Shown here in pieces: positions 24,201 through 35,906 of a stretch of DNA of 64,000 nucleotides. Where the stretch lies: positions 1,178,001 to 1,242,000 of the forward strand of contig JAGTJL010000016.1 of assembly GCA_020746875.1 (NCBI GenBank), written 5' to 3'. A program made the translations under genes and the position numbers. This DNA comes from Rhexocercosporidium sp. MPI-PUGE-AT-0058. Taxonomy: Eukaryota; Ascomycota; Leotiomycetes; Helotiales. The notes under the pieces are model-generated. The model ran no database searches and had not been told where the DNA came from. It saw only the letters and a list, made by a program, of their open reading frames with translations. How positions within the stretch are numbered: position 1 is the stretch's first letter; the number at the start of each line of letters is the position of its first letter.

Positions 24201-26778
24201 TACCCCTACTTCCCATACGAGACTGCTTCCTGTAGGGAGGAATGTGCCCCCAACCCGGAAGGGCCAGAGGGCCAGAACTACCTTCGTATTGGACATGGCA
24301 AGTGTGCGAAGCGCGCCTTGGACGAGAAGCGTTCTCCAGGAGACGCAGTTCAAGAAAGCAAGCGGAGGAAGCTGTCTCCCAAGCAGAACGCTACTTTGAA
24401 GAAGCAGACACTCTTTTGGACCAAAATTGACTCAAATCACCAGGAGCGACTTAAGCCGTGCACCGGCCGCGATGAAATGTGCCATGAAGTGCTCAACGAC
24501 AGCTGGGCCTCTCATCCTACCTGGGCATCAGAAGACTCTGGCTTCGTTGCTCACCGAAAGAACATTTACGAAGAAGGTCTTCACCGAATCGAAGAAGAAC
24601 GACACGACTACGATTTCAATATCGAAGCCAACGCCAAGGTCATTCAGCTTCTCGAACCAATCGCCCAGTCAATTCTTGCCATGAGCACAGAGGAGAGAGA
24701 GGTCTTCCGCATGCCAATCGGTTTAGGTGGCGCGTCTCAAGCCATTTACAAGCGTGTTCTCAAGAAGGTCTATGGTGAACGAGGTCCCGAGGTCGTTGCA
24801 GACTTGTTTAAGGATCCTTGCGCAGTGCTCCCAATCGTGTTAGCCAGGTTAAAGCAGAAGGACGAGGAATGGCGTTTCACTCAGGTAAGTTCCAAAATTC
24901 CCACTAAATGACAACATGCTCACATTGACTACAGCGCGAGTGGGAGAAAGTTTGGGCTGCTCAGACTTCCAACATCTACCTGAAGAGTCTTGACCATATG
25001 GGCATCCAAGCCAAGCAAGCCGACAAGAAGAACTTTTCTGCAAAGCATCTTATCGATGCGATCAAATCCAAGTACGAAGAGCAGAGACGTCAACGAAGCC
25101 TAAAGGGACGTGCTCATGTCTACCAATTCGCCTACGAGTTCACTGATCGTGAGGTCATCCTTGATGTCCTTCGCATCATGCTCGTCTACGTCTCAAACGC
25201 CAGTCAACACAACCCGGCTGAACGCATTCGCATCTCTAACTTCTTTGAGAAGTTCCTCTCACAGTTCTTCGACATCTCGGAGGAGGACATTGCTCGCTGC
25301 AGTGCAGGTGTTGATCGTGGAACTCCTGATGATGATTCCGAAGACACTGCTCACGTCGAACTTACAAACGGCAGAGGCAGACGCGGTGGAAACGGCAAGA
25401 AGACCGATCTTCGTCGGGGCGTCTTGGACAAGGCTCGAAATGGAGCCAGAGGTCGTGGTCAGAAGGATGATAGCGCTACTGGTAGCAAAGAGTCTACCCC
25501 CGATGTTGATTCTGTTGCAGAAGACGATGCAGATGCTGCTGATGAGCCAGCTATCAACCGAGTCACTGATCAACGCTGGACCACACTTCCTGGTGCCATT
25601 GAGTTGGGTCGTACTGTTCAGTATCCTGGCCTCAGCCCAGACCAACCCTTCAAGCGCGATTGGTATAGCCTCTACGCCAATCAAACCATTTACGTATTCT
25701 TCAGCATATTCCAGACTATGTATCGCCGATTCAAGGAGATCAAGGATTGCGAGAGTTCCGCCAGAGAGGAAGGTATCAAGGCAGCCAAGTCAAAGCCTGC
25801 AAAGGCAATTGGTTTGGTCGTTGAGCATGACAACTATACCGCTGCGGCTCTCAACGACCCCATCTTCTACTACACCAAGACCTTGGAGCATGTCGTACAT
25901 TACATTGAGGGTGATATCGACGATGCGATCTACACCGGCTGGTTCCGACGATACTACTTGAAGAAAGGCTGGCAATTGTACACCATCCAGGATCTTCTCA
26001 AGCACATCTCCCGGCTTGGCTCTGTTTGCTCCAGTAACGATATCAAGGAGAAGACACCGGATCTTATTGATGCGTTCTACCAAAACAGAAAGCATGAAGA
26101 GACCTCCTACAACACTGAGATTAATATGAGAAAGCAGGCCGACAAGTATGTTAAGGAACAAGAGCTTTTCTTGATTAAATGGGTATGTGCACTCCATTCT
26201 TCTCTCCATAATTTTGCTAACAAGGTCCACAGTACCCCAACAAGAGTCAAGCCACATTGAAGTGGGTTCAGAAGGAGGAGACTACATTTGACATGGACGA
26301 CATGGAACGCAAGGAGCGCTGGCAATACTACAACTCCTCCTACGTTCGCGCAGAGCCAACTGAAGGTGTTCCCCGCGGCAATCTCCAAAAGGTCCTCTTG
26401 TTCCGCAATATCTCCGGTGCCGATAGCGACTTCGATGAGGGCAACCCAAAGAAGCCACTGATCTACCACGAGGACCTGAACCTTCGTATCGAGGTAAACA
26501 GCTACAAGATCATCTACCGCGAGCCAGGCACAGAGTGGTTCTTCTACAGCGGTAACTCCCTCACCTATGACCCTGAGACGGACGAGAGTTCAGCCCGCGA
26601 ACGTCTTCGCAAATTCGAGAACGTCCGCACCGAGCGCTTCAAGGAGAAGTTCGAGATGAACAATGCCTGGATGAAGGGTCTTGATCGCGATGAGGTTGCT
26701 AAGGTCAACAATGACTTCAGAAAGTGGATTGATGGTGACCAGCCAGCTGCTATCGAGGCTGAGCCAATGGTCCAGTAA
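21201..26778 (+). CDS. sin3: Sin3 transcriptional corepressor
   Basis: Nuclear scaffold of the Sin3/Rpd3 histone deacetylase complex, 1463 aa. Exons: 21201-21866, 22190-22290, 22346-22916, 22980-23387, 23501-23911, 24444-24884, 24935-26182 and 26233-26778; frame is kept throughout. The N-terminus is Gln/Pro-rich with CAG-type glutamine runs (about 165-190). PAH1 spans about 223-290 ([13 protein letters not shown] ... [10 protein letters not shown]), PAH2 about 433-503 ([15 protein letters not shown] ... FKQFLP) and PAH3 about 621-685. The HDAC-interaction domain starts at [10 protein letters not shown] and continues [20 protein letters not shown] and [14 protein letters not shown]. The Sin3 C-terminal domain follows. 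PAH domains bind short helices of DNA-binding repressors. Intron 5 (23912-24443, 532 nt) is unusually long and contains a promoter-like leader and an ATG open in frame into exon 6. Intron 1 is 323 nt with a CTAAT branch site. Confidence 0.95.
24189..24443 (+). other. Possible alternative first exon of SIN3 inside intron 5
   Basis: Within intron 5 an ATG at 24189 (context CAAGCAAAATGGC) is preceded by a CT-rich stretch from about 24085 to 24180, typical of fungal core promoters. From it, 85 codons stay open and read straight through the intron's AG into exon 6 in the correct frame. The encoded piece includes [10 protein letters not shown] and [10 protein letters not shown], basic nuclear-signal-like motifs. 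Transcription from here would make an 829-aa Sin3 lacking all PAH domains. Alternatively it is intron sequence open by chance, or the locus is split into two genes. Confidence 0.45.
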
Positions 26779-27784
26779 TCAATCATCCTACTTCTCTTCT
26801 GCAATCCTCTTACCCGACCTGTTTCTCCCCGGTTCAGATTCAGGTCCCGCCCATATGATCTGCTCTGTCACATCACGCATGCACGCATCTTGTCCATAGC
26901 TACGATAACACTCTTGCCGGATGACGTCGTCTACGAATTCTCTACGTCACATCATCCAATTTCCGACTCGCGAATTTCGGTGCCTTTACTCTTCCCTTAC
27001 ATCAAGGATTCTCTATTGCTATTTTCTCCCGTTCGGGTTCGTTGCTTTCCTGGGATTCCTGTGCGCGTGGCTTTGCGATTGTGAAATGGACGGATGGAGT
27101 GGATGGAGAAAACATGCCTTGTGATGGGATGCGATAGGATGCGATGTATCTTAGCAATTAGAAATTGAGCTCTGTTTTTACTGACTTTCTGTGCCTGGTT
27201 TTGGATTGTGATCTAGTTGAGTCAGTGATGTAACTATTGCCACTGGTTGAGGCAATTCCCTTGCACGTGCTGTGAAGAGTCGATCTAACGTACACTCCGC
27301 TACACATTGCAAGTACCTCAGCATCAAAGCGATCTTTCCATTCCATTCCATTCTTCAAAGTCCAAACTAGATATTCTATCATGCCCTTGCACAACAATCA
27401 ACTACCGAGATCCTAGTATCCTCTCCTCTCATTCGATCCATCAGGGCAAAAGAAACTAAAAAAAGACGGAGCAATGTAAAAACGCCGTGCCATGCTTGCT
27501 TACGCTAGAGCGCCTATCCATCCAAGAGAACGCTCGAAGAGCGAAAGGTAAATAGGTATCCAAGTATATATTACAAGAAGAAGAATTCCCGAGACCACTG
27601 TTTTGGTATCCTATCCTTTTCAGACCCACTGTGCTGCATTTGTATCCTGATTCAAGCGACCGATTTATGCAACGGCGAATCCCAACCTGTGATCGTCTGT
27701 CACTGGCTTTCCAATCCGATCCTATCCTATCCTATCATACCATAACATATAATATAAGAACACATCCAACAAACCCACAACCGC
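26779..27784. other. Convergent 3' flanks of SIN3 and the TED1-like gene
   Basis: No gene supported. A CTATC-type tandem patch lies near 27720-27745. Confidence 0.5.
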
Positions 27785-30063
27785 TCATCCATACCTCGCC
27801 AAATACAAATATACCAGAACCGCAACCCACGTAACCCGCCAAACACTCGTCCACATCTCCCTCCACATAACCCCCAACGGCGTCCTCTGTTGCCCCGTCT
27901 GCATATCATTTTTCCTCTTCCCGAAATCCTCATCATATCTCCCGCTTCCGCTTCCACCGAAACTCTTCTCTAGAGACGGGTAGCTACCCGCACCATTGAT
28001 GAGTGGCGGCGTAGCGAAGCGGACTTGTGAGGCAGGAAGTCCGTAGCCTTTCGCGGGCGAAACGCTGCGTGTTCTTGCGGCTGAGGAGCGGGGCGCTAGG
28101 CCGGCCGTCGGGTTGGAGTGTGTGGATGAGGTGGAGGAGTTAGATATTGAGGTGCGATGTTGGGCTAATGCCGAGGTGTCTGTTGATGAGGGGGAACGTT
28201 TGAGGTCTTGTTTGTTGGTGGGGAGAAGAGGAATATCTGAGTCTCCTGGAGAGCAAGTGGAAGATGATGAGAAGGGCGTGAGGTGGAGGATTGGAGTTAG
28301 GATTGCGCGGATGGTAAGGGCGAGAATGGTGAGTCCTATTAGGAGACCATAGCGGATGAAGATTCCTAGTTGGTCGGGGAGGAGACAGAGATGGCTTTCC
28401 ATCGTCACAGTACCTGCGGTGGTGTGTCCGTGACCGGAGGGCGTGGAGTGTAGAGGAATACCGTAGGCATCAACGGGATTCCACATGCTGAGCATGAGGA
28501 AACCTGGTTTGCGGACTCCCATAGCCCAGCTGGTGCTCTTGACTGTTATCTCACGAGCGTTGTTCTTGGCGTCCGAGTGTATGATTTCGCAGTAATCGTG
28601 GTCGTCGCCGGAGAAGACATGGCCGACGTTTCCTATGCTCTTGATGAGCTTGATAGAATCACTCTCGCTCAGGACGTTTTGGTATTGGTAGCCTCTTGAG
28701 ATGGAGATGGCATTTCGGTGGTCTGGTATCACGGGTGTGAGTTGGCCTTTGGGGGGCGTCTCTGGAGGCCAATGTTCTCTCTTTGGCCCACAGGGAGTTC
28801 CTGGTTCTCGGTAGAGGGGTACGTGTGTGAGAAGGATGGTGGGAAGTTCTGGGGCATCCGGACCCGGATCGAGAGTTGGTCGGTTCTTGAAATCGACCTT
28901 TGAGATATCCTCCACTTTATGAGGGTACTGCAGTACTTTCTCCTCTCCCCCAATTATGCTGAGCTCTCTCGCGACAGCTTTCCTCTTCAAGCTCTGGACT
29001 TTGTCCAAAAATTCCTCAACTGGCTTCGTGATCTCCTTGGTATCGTGCTCTGAACCCCCAGCACTCAATGACACCGAATCAATCGAGACGAAAGTATGAT
29101 TCCCAATAACATCCACCCTATTCCCCTCTCCAAAATAAGTTTCGAACCTATTTCGTATGGGGATCTTAATATTATCCCCAAAACCCAAATCATGATTTCC
29201 TGGTAATGTCGTGATAATCTTCCTTCCCCTCTGCCACGACCCAGCTTTCGACCCCGCCAGATTCCAGAAATCGTAGAAGATCTTCCCGAAGCGATCATAT
29301 TCGTGCAGCCAGAAATCCTCGCCATATCTCTTCCCCCACGTCTCCACAAAGCCCTGCTCGTACGACGGGCGCTGTCCGTTCGCCCAAGATGGATCGTTCG
29401 TATTCCCATGTGCCGTCTTCCACTCGCGACCACCGTCAAATAGATCCCCGAGGAAGAAGACCGTGTCAGGGTGCAGCATTTTCTGCAGCGAGATGTAGGA
29501 GCGCTTCATGTAGTTATCCGTGTGCATCATGGTGAACTTGTCCAGCGGCCACGGCCGCCCTGGGTAGCTATGCGGATCTATGAGCTGCGGGTCCGCGATG
29601 AGGATTAAGTGATGAGGCGTTGCTTCCTTTGGCTACAGTGACCCAAATCCATTAGTCAAATCCCAACACAATGCTTCTCAGTCGCTGTCAGTATAGAGAC
29701 AGAACTTACCCATCTCTCCCACGATCCCCATCCACAACTCTCCACACTACTCTGGAAGACCCATCTCTCTCCCCACAACAAAGCCAGTACCCAAGCCAGC
29801 ACAAACAAATGCGGTAGGCTCAGTAGTTGTCTTGGATGCCATCGTTGCCAATGGCGCGGGATCCTCGAATGCGACGACGCTGTTGAGACGGTTGCGTATG
29901 TCTGCCTTTCCCCAGACCCAGACGCGTAGCTCCAGAGTCGTTGCATTTGTGCTGCTAGACTGGGGGGGAGACTGAGCAGGATGCGCGAGATGAGGGACGG
30001 CGGTTCGAGACAATGGTCGCGGGTTGAGGAATGTGAGTTGGAGTTATAGTAGGAGGGCGCCAT
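27785..30063 (-). CDS. Ted1/Cdc1-type metallophosphoesterase
   Basis: Membrane-bound calcineurin-like phosphoesterase of the Ted1/Cdc1/PGAP5 family, which in yeast and mammals removes ethanolamine-phosphate from GPI mannose in the ER for export of GPI proteins. Protein of 733 aa; exons 30063-29710 and 29632-27785, one 77-nt GT-AG intron. Residues about 80-100 form an N-terminal membrane segment (LFVLAWVLALLWGERWVF). Metal-site motifs: IADPQL (Asp132), GDLFDGGRE (from 180), GNHD (263-266), LLTHVPLYR and SGDDHDYCE. Near the C-terminus are a second membrane segment (RYGLLIGLTILALTI), a Ser/Thr-rich stretch and a last hydrophobic segment (VTWVAVLVYLYLARYG). All metal-binding residues look intact. 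GPI-ethanolamine activity is inferred from family, as is ER location. Confidence 0.9.
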
Positions 30064-30816
30064 TTATTATTGCATCAGTGATAATGAATGGATATTGGCC
30101 ATGCCGTTCGTCTTCTGCGTTGGTAGGCTTTCTGACCTTCTTCCTTTCGTCACGTCCTCGGCCTAGATCTTCTGCTGTGGCTTGAAAAGATTGATGTTGG
30201 ATGGAGAAAGGAGAGTGAAGGAGAGAAAGCGTTCACATGGGAGAGAACCCTTGCTACTTGAGGGAGGGGATACAAGGTCTGGATGCTGGCTTGTTAAATT
30301 GCATGGCAAGCGAGAGACAGGACGGGAGTGTCGTCTGATGGTCTGGATTGTTGCTGCGGATTGCCCCTGACCGATAAGCCGGACTCCGATAAGAAGTCAG
30401 GGGTTCAGTTATAAATAGTCCTGCTGTCTATGAACTACTTAGTAAATACCAGACGTTTCACTATTAGACATGTCTCTGTTGAGTAATTCTCACTGCGCTC
30501 GAATCTTGATTCATGTCACAGTTCAAAATCATTTCTTACGGCAATCCTAACGGAATCCTCTCGTAAAAGCCATGAATTCTAAAAACGGCGGATTCCCCCG
30601 GATTTCTTGTGTCCCGGTCCAGATCCAGTGGGGAAATTAGAAGAAGAATAAATACATGATATAAATGATGATTGATGCCAAATACCGACCCCGTACAAAG
30701 TTGCGTACCCATATCAAGATTCAAAAAATTATGAGATGTGCTGCCTTCATAGCATGCGGTGTGTAGTCCCGTCTCATCTCTCATCTACCTACTAGTCATA
30801 TGCCCGTAGTAGTCCT
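30064..30816. other. Intergenic upstream of TED1-like gene, downstream of GH3 gene
   Basis: Promoter of the phosphoesterase (-) and 3' flank of the beta-glucosidase (-). No gene seen. Confidence 0.5.
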
Positions 30817-33787
30817 TTATACTATCCAAGTAAATGACTGCTTGACTTCGAATGAAGCTTTCTCTCTGTGGGGGTTGTTAGTCTGAGATGGATGTTGCCT
30901 AGAAGGGGAGGACTTGCCTGATATCTGCGGACGACGAGCCGATCAAGACTTCGAAAACACCTTCTTCGGCAATCCATTCCTTCTCGTCGGTATCATAGTA
31001 TCCTACGGAGTACTTGTCGATGCTCAACACGGCATCCTGGGTCTCGCCGGGTTTTAGGAAGACCTTGGTGAAAGCTTGCAGCTCCTTCTCTGGACGCGGT
31101 AGTCGAGATTTCTCATCGTGGATGTATGCTTGAACAATCTCGGCACCTTCGACACTTCCGCTGTTCGTCACTGGGACGGTGATAGTGATCTTCTCGCCGT
31201 CGGCAAGAACCGGTTTACTGATGACAGGCTTGCCGTATGTGAAAGTCGTGTATGAGAGACCGTGACCGAAGGGGAAAAGTGGTGCAATCTTCATCCGCTC
31301 GTAATGGCGGTATCCGATGTACAGACCTTCACCATAGACAACCTTCAGGTTCTCGCCTGGCCAGTTGTGAAATGTAGGGTTGTCTTCGAGCCTCTTGGGG
31401 AATGTCGTCTATTTCAATGTTAGAAAGCTCGAATCAACAATCAAGGTATCACAATGTCAACTTACGGGGAGCTTTCCACTCGGGTTCTTGACCCCAAACA
31501 GTACGTCGGCCAAGGCATTTCCAGCTTCTTGGCCTTGGTACCATGCTTGCAGGATAGAAGGAACACGATCTGCCCAAGGCATCGTTACAGGCGACCCAGA
31601 TTGGTTCACAACAATCGTTCTTGGGTTTGCCTTGAGTACAGCTTCGATGAGTCGGTCCTGGCTGCCGTCTGCAGGTAGGTCCATCGACTTGCGATCATAC
31701 CCTTCTGATTCCCACTCTCCATCTAATCCGACGATAACGACTGCGACATCAGCGGCTTTGGCAGCATCAACTGCTTCTTGCAGGTAGTCCTTCTTGTCCT
31801 CTTCTTTATAGCCGATACGAACACCACCATTTCCGTGTGTCCGGTTCTCGGCCTTCTGTCTCCAGAATGGTCTTAGTTCGTTAGTCAGCTCTGCAACGAG
31901 TTGTATGGGCTTGCCGGCTTCCAATTGCATGTCAAACAATTGCTGTTGGGAGTCATCAAACATGGCCTCTCCCTTCTCCGTCCAATCCCAAATGTCAACT
32001 TTGACCTCGCCATCAACATACAGACGTCCAGCGCCTACGCTTGAGAAACTCATGGTATGTAGGCCAGTCGTCTTGGGTGTGAGGGTGGTCTTCGCACGAC
32101 ACGACCAGATGTTGCCTACTTCCAGAGGCACGGAGTCCCAAAGGAAAAGATCTGTGTTTGTTCGATGTTGGATAACCCTTGGTTCTCCATCAAATTTATC
32201 ACCAATGTAAAACTCAAGGCTGACACCTTGCTCTCCGGCTGCGGTGGTGCAGTAGTCAGCTGCAAGTGGCAACCACTTGTATGTTTGGCATCCAACAGCA
32301 TAAGATACCTCCTGCTCAGCCACGGCCTTGATGCTATCCAGAGGAAGAGTGTTGTAATATGGGTTGAGACTGGCACTACCGCCACCTCCTGCAATGGCTC
32401 GGTTGGCATTGGGACCGATGACAGCGATCTTGTCTGAGGGCTTGATTGGCAGTATGCTTCCTTCGTTCTTCAACAGAGTCAGCCCTTCGACACCTGCATC
32501 TCGGATCAGTTGGCGGGTCTCTTCGCGGTCATCTTCACGTTCGGGTAGCTCGGCTGACATGTCTCCTCCCTTCGTCCGTTCTACCAAGTAAAGAATATTA
32601 GCAACAGCATCCTCGACTGCCTTTCTGCTAAGCTCGCCATTCTCAACAGCTCTGATTGTCTTCTCGCCACGCCACAGCGTCGATACTGGCATTTCGATAT
32701 CACAACCATGCTCGATAGATTCGACAAAAGAGTTGGTTCCGCCCCAATCAGACATTACCATACTAAAACAAGTTAACAAGGATCTCATATGGGAGCGGCG
32801 TATTTACCCATCATAATTCCACTCGCCTCGGAGAATGTTCTTGAGAGTGTGTTCGTTCATGTCTGCGTGTACCCCATTGATGAGGTTATACGAAGACATC
32901 ACAGCCCAAGGGTTTGCTTCGCGAATTGCAATCTCAAAAGGGCGCAGGTACAGTTCTCGAAGAGGACGTTCTTGCACAAGAGAGTCGATCTTGAATCTCT
33001 CCGTTTCTTGCTCGTTGGCAACGAAGTCTGTTAACAGTTAGATCAACACACGTGATTGGGGACGACTGGTTGAGACTGACGCTTGATAGTTGCGGCCACA
33101 CCAGCTCCCTGGAGACCGTTGATGTAGGATGCGGCAAGCTTTCCAGTCAAGAACGGGTCTTCTGAAAATGATTCGAAGTTTCGTCCGCCAAGGGGTCCTC
33201 GATGTAAACACACTGTTGGCGCCAACAGTACTTGGGCAGAACGAGCCTTGGCCTCTACGGCTAGGTGCTGCCCAACTTGGAAAAGTAGGTCCTTGTTCCA
33301 GGATGCCGCTAGCGAGACTCCGCAGGGAAAGAGAGCAGCCTGTGGTCTGTTAGAACTGATCTCGAATGCTATTGCTGTAGATATATCCGACCTTTGTGCC
33401 AGCCTTGAAAATCGCACCTCGGGCACCATTTGGACCATCGCTGGTCTTGAACGCTGGTATGCCTTTCTCGGGTATCGACTTGGATCGCCAGAAATCTGCA
33501 GCTGTAAGTAGAGAAACCTGGAGATTGTTAGCATGCGAATTCCGCAAATCGATGACGCTTCGGAGGTCTACCTGCTCTTCAAGAGAAAGTGATGCTGCGA
33601 GACTACGAGCACCTGCCCTCTTGTCGCTGGTCTGGTTTATTCCTGCGTTCTTGGCTATCGGACTGTCTGGTGGTGAAAGCTCTGAGTTGGGTGTGTCGTT
33701 CGTATCCCCACTCGAGCGATCCTCAGAGTCTTCCGCATACTTGTCGAAGATAGGGTCATTTTTCTGGCTTTCTGGAGATTCCATCAT
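30817..33787 (-). CDS. GH3 beta-glucosidase with PA14 domain, intracellular type
   Basis: Glycoside hydrolase family 3 enzyme, predicted to release glucose from beta-glucosides or cello-oligosaccharides. Protein of 885 aa from seven exons: 33787-33572, 33517-33392, 33339-33081, 33027-32808, 32762-31466, 31408-30918 and 30865-30817. Domains: Asp/Ser/Pro-rich extension (1-65), GH3 N-terminal barrel with TSDGPNGARG, KHFVANEQE (His201) and the nucleophile Asp279 in VMSDWGG; then the GH3 C-terminal domain interrupted by a PA14 module (about 450-590); the segment GEWESEGYDR (about 622-631) where the family's acid/base Glu lies; and a fibronectin III-like end. There is no signal peptide, so an intracellular enzyme is inferred. 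The last intron (30917-30866) has a GC donor; splicing replaces a QVLPF stop with ADIREKASFEVKQSFTWIV, which matches the usual GH3 C-terminus. Confidence 0.93.
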
Positions 33788-35906
33788 GGTGGCTGGAAGT
33801 GAACTCCGTCTCCTTGGAACAGATGCCTCGGGTTATCAAAATTTGTCCAACAACTTCCTGCCAAAGTGCTGAAGAATTCCACAGTACAAGCAAAACGACT
33901 TTTGTAGTACTGCTAATCTAATGACCACCAGAGCGAGAGTAGAGGATGGTAGCTTTCCAAAGTAACGAATGTCACGCCGAGTTGGGTGAGATGCTGTTAT
34001 ATACAAAGAGAACCTAGATAGGACTAGAGGAGCGTGTACGGATCAGCTGCCTCAAGTGATATAACTCCAACCCGATGTTTAAGCGGATAAAGCAGGCATA
34101 TTCCGCCAGTAAAGAGCAAGAAGAGAAATAAGATGAGGTGAGGATGGACACAGCTCATTGAGGCGTGGCGGCTGAATTGAAAGGCACTATAGAGAGAATG
34201 GAGACGCTGATGAATACAAGTCAACACATGAACGAACCAGAGCAGCACAGGCTCTTCGACAAGCTACATGGGGCAACCGAGCATCCGTCCAGAGATTCCA
34301 AGTGTGGGGTCTCTGGACATTTTTCCCGCGGCCAGCGGTGGGCACGAAGACCACTGACTGGTACGAAGGGCTGGGCTGGATTTGGATTTGGAGTTGGCAT
34401 TGTGAATGGGGGACGGGGCAGCTGCGAGAAGACGTGGACGGGGGACGCTGGAGAGCTGTCCGACAGACGAGCAGGAGTGAGCGGACCGTCGACCGAGCCT
34501 CTTGTCCTAGACGGCTCTGCTCTTCGTTTCCCCTCCAGCCAGGCCAGGGATAGCGGTGGCCTCTCGGTGGGGCAATAGTCTAGAGAAAAGTCGCAATGGA
34601 GATGATAAGCGCGAGCAGAGCTGGGAAGTTTCAGTCTTTCAGTCTGTCAGTCAAACCTTTCATATCGAGGGTCAATCAATATCCCTCGTGGATGTTGGCA
34701 TGTTGCAGTCTGGAGGAAGAGTCCGGTCAGGGCGGGAAGTATGTTGGGGGGCGAAAACAAAATGCGCTCATGGCCAGACCCTGTGCCCTGGTATAGGATG
34801 CTTGTCTGCATGTGCAGGCCCCAGCCCAGCCACTGGCAGAGTTGACATTATTCGACGGAATGCCCTCAGAGGATTGCCTGCGTGCCGTGAGGTTGATCTT
34901 CGTTGACAGGTCCGGGGACACGGGCCGAATCGCCACCCAAGTTTCACAACGCCGTCAGCCGAAGTGCAGAGACTACGACAAGTCGGACCAGACGACAGTG
35001 CTTGTTTTGTTAGATCCTGCGCCATGGCCGTGACCGTGACCGAGGCTCTGGTGTCCACGGAGTAGGAAGTCTCCGTAATAGGTGTGTCGCGATGCGTGGT
35101 GATCCATAGGTAGGCAGGGCAAGGCAGGTGTGAACGGGTACCTTGAACAGGGCTTGACGAGGGTAGGTGATGTTACATACAGAAAAAAGAGTGTGAAAAT
35201 AATGCTTGAGGGTTCCGGCAGGGTACCATCCCGCTGCAGATATGTAGGTATACTGTACTGTAGTGTAGTATGCTGGCTGTATGCACTCAGCACTGGCTGA
35301 GATACACAAGCGATGGTGGCAACGAGACATGCATGCAGTATATAGATGGATGGAAGTAGATAGATAGATAGCAAAGCAAGTACTGGTTGAGGTTGAAAGT
35401 TGGAAACATTGGTAACAAGGAAGGGAGAGGATGGATATGGACGGATGTACAGAGATCGAATAGATGGCAATGCTGCTTGCTTCCGCCATTTACTCGTACC
35501 CATGACAAGCGGGACCTGATCTTGGGATTCCCATTCCCGTCTAGCCAGCCAATCCGCGTTCAGGATCTAATCTAATCTCCCCCCCATTTACTGTATGATT
35601 CCCAACGTCCACTCGTCCTGCCCTGTCATCCCCCAAACAACAAAACTCTCCGCCATCGTGCCGCAACTTCAGCCAAATTGCAGACGAAGCTTTCAGCCTT
35701 CTCTGCTCTGCTCTGCATTCTACTCCCATCTCTCCCATCATCTCGTCTCGTCTCGTCTCGCCTCGCATCGCATCGCCATGCATCCATGTCCTTGTCCTTG
35801 TCCTTGTTCCTGTCCGTAACACCGCGTCAGATCTGCACATCCACATCCACTCCCGCATCGCCATCTCCATCTTCATCTCTAGTACCAGCGCCATCGTTCT
35901 GCCGCC
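33788..35906. other. Divergent intergenic region, 2.1 kb
   Basis: Lies between the GH3 gene (-) and the DUF202 gene (+). No gene supported. It holds a TATACTGTACTGTAG-type patch near 35250 and pyrimidine-rich pentamer/hexamer repeats in the DUF202 leader. Confidence 0.45.
35740..35808. repeat. TCTCG pentamer and CCTTGT hexamer tandem repeats
   Basis: Several TCTCG-type units run from about 35741 to 35770, then CATCG units, then about three CCTTGT units at about 35789-35808. They lie 100-165 nt upstream of the DUF202 start codon, in the likely leader or core promoter. Confidence 0.7.

Noticed and set aside
24189..24443. Treating this segment as an internal exon of full-length Sin3
   Set aside because: It would insert about 85 residues inside the conserved HDAC-interaction domain ([10 protein letters not shown] followed by [10 protein letters not shown]), which is contiguous in other Sin3 proteins; I keep it only as a possible alternative first exon.
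25110..25961. 283-codon + strand frame inside SIN3
   Set aside because: Out-of-frame shadow of SIN3 exon 7; Ser/Leu/Arg-rich without motif.
35010..35503. 159-176 codon frames on the - strand
   Set aside because: Overlapping frames in several phases in low-complexity sequence, with no motif.
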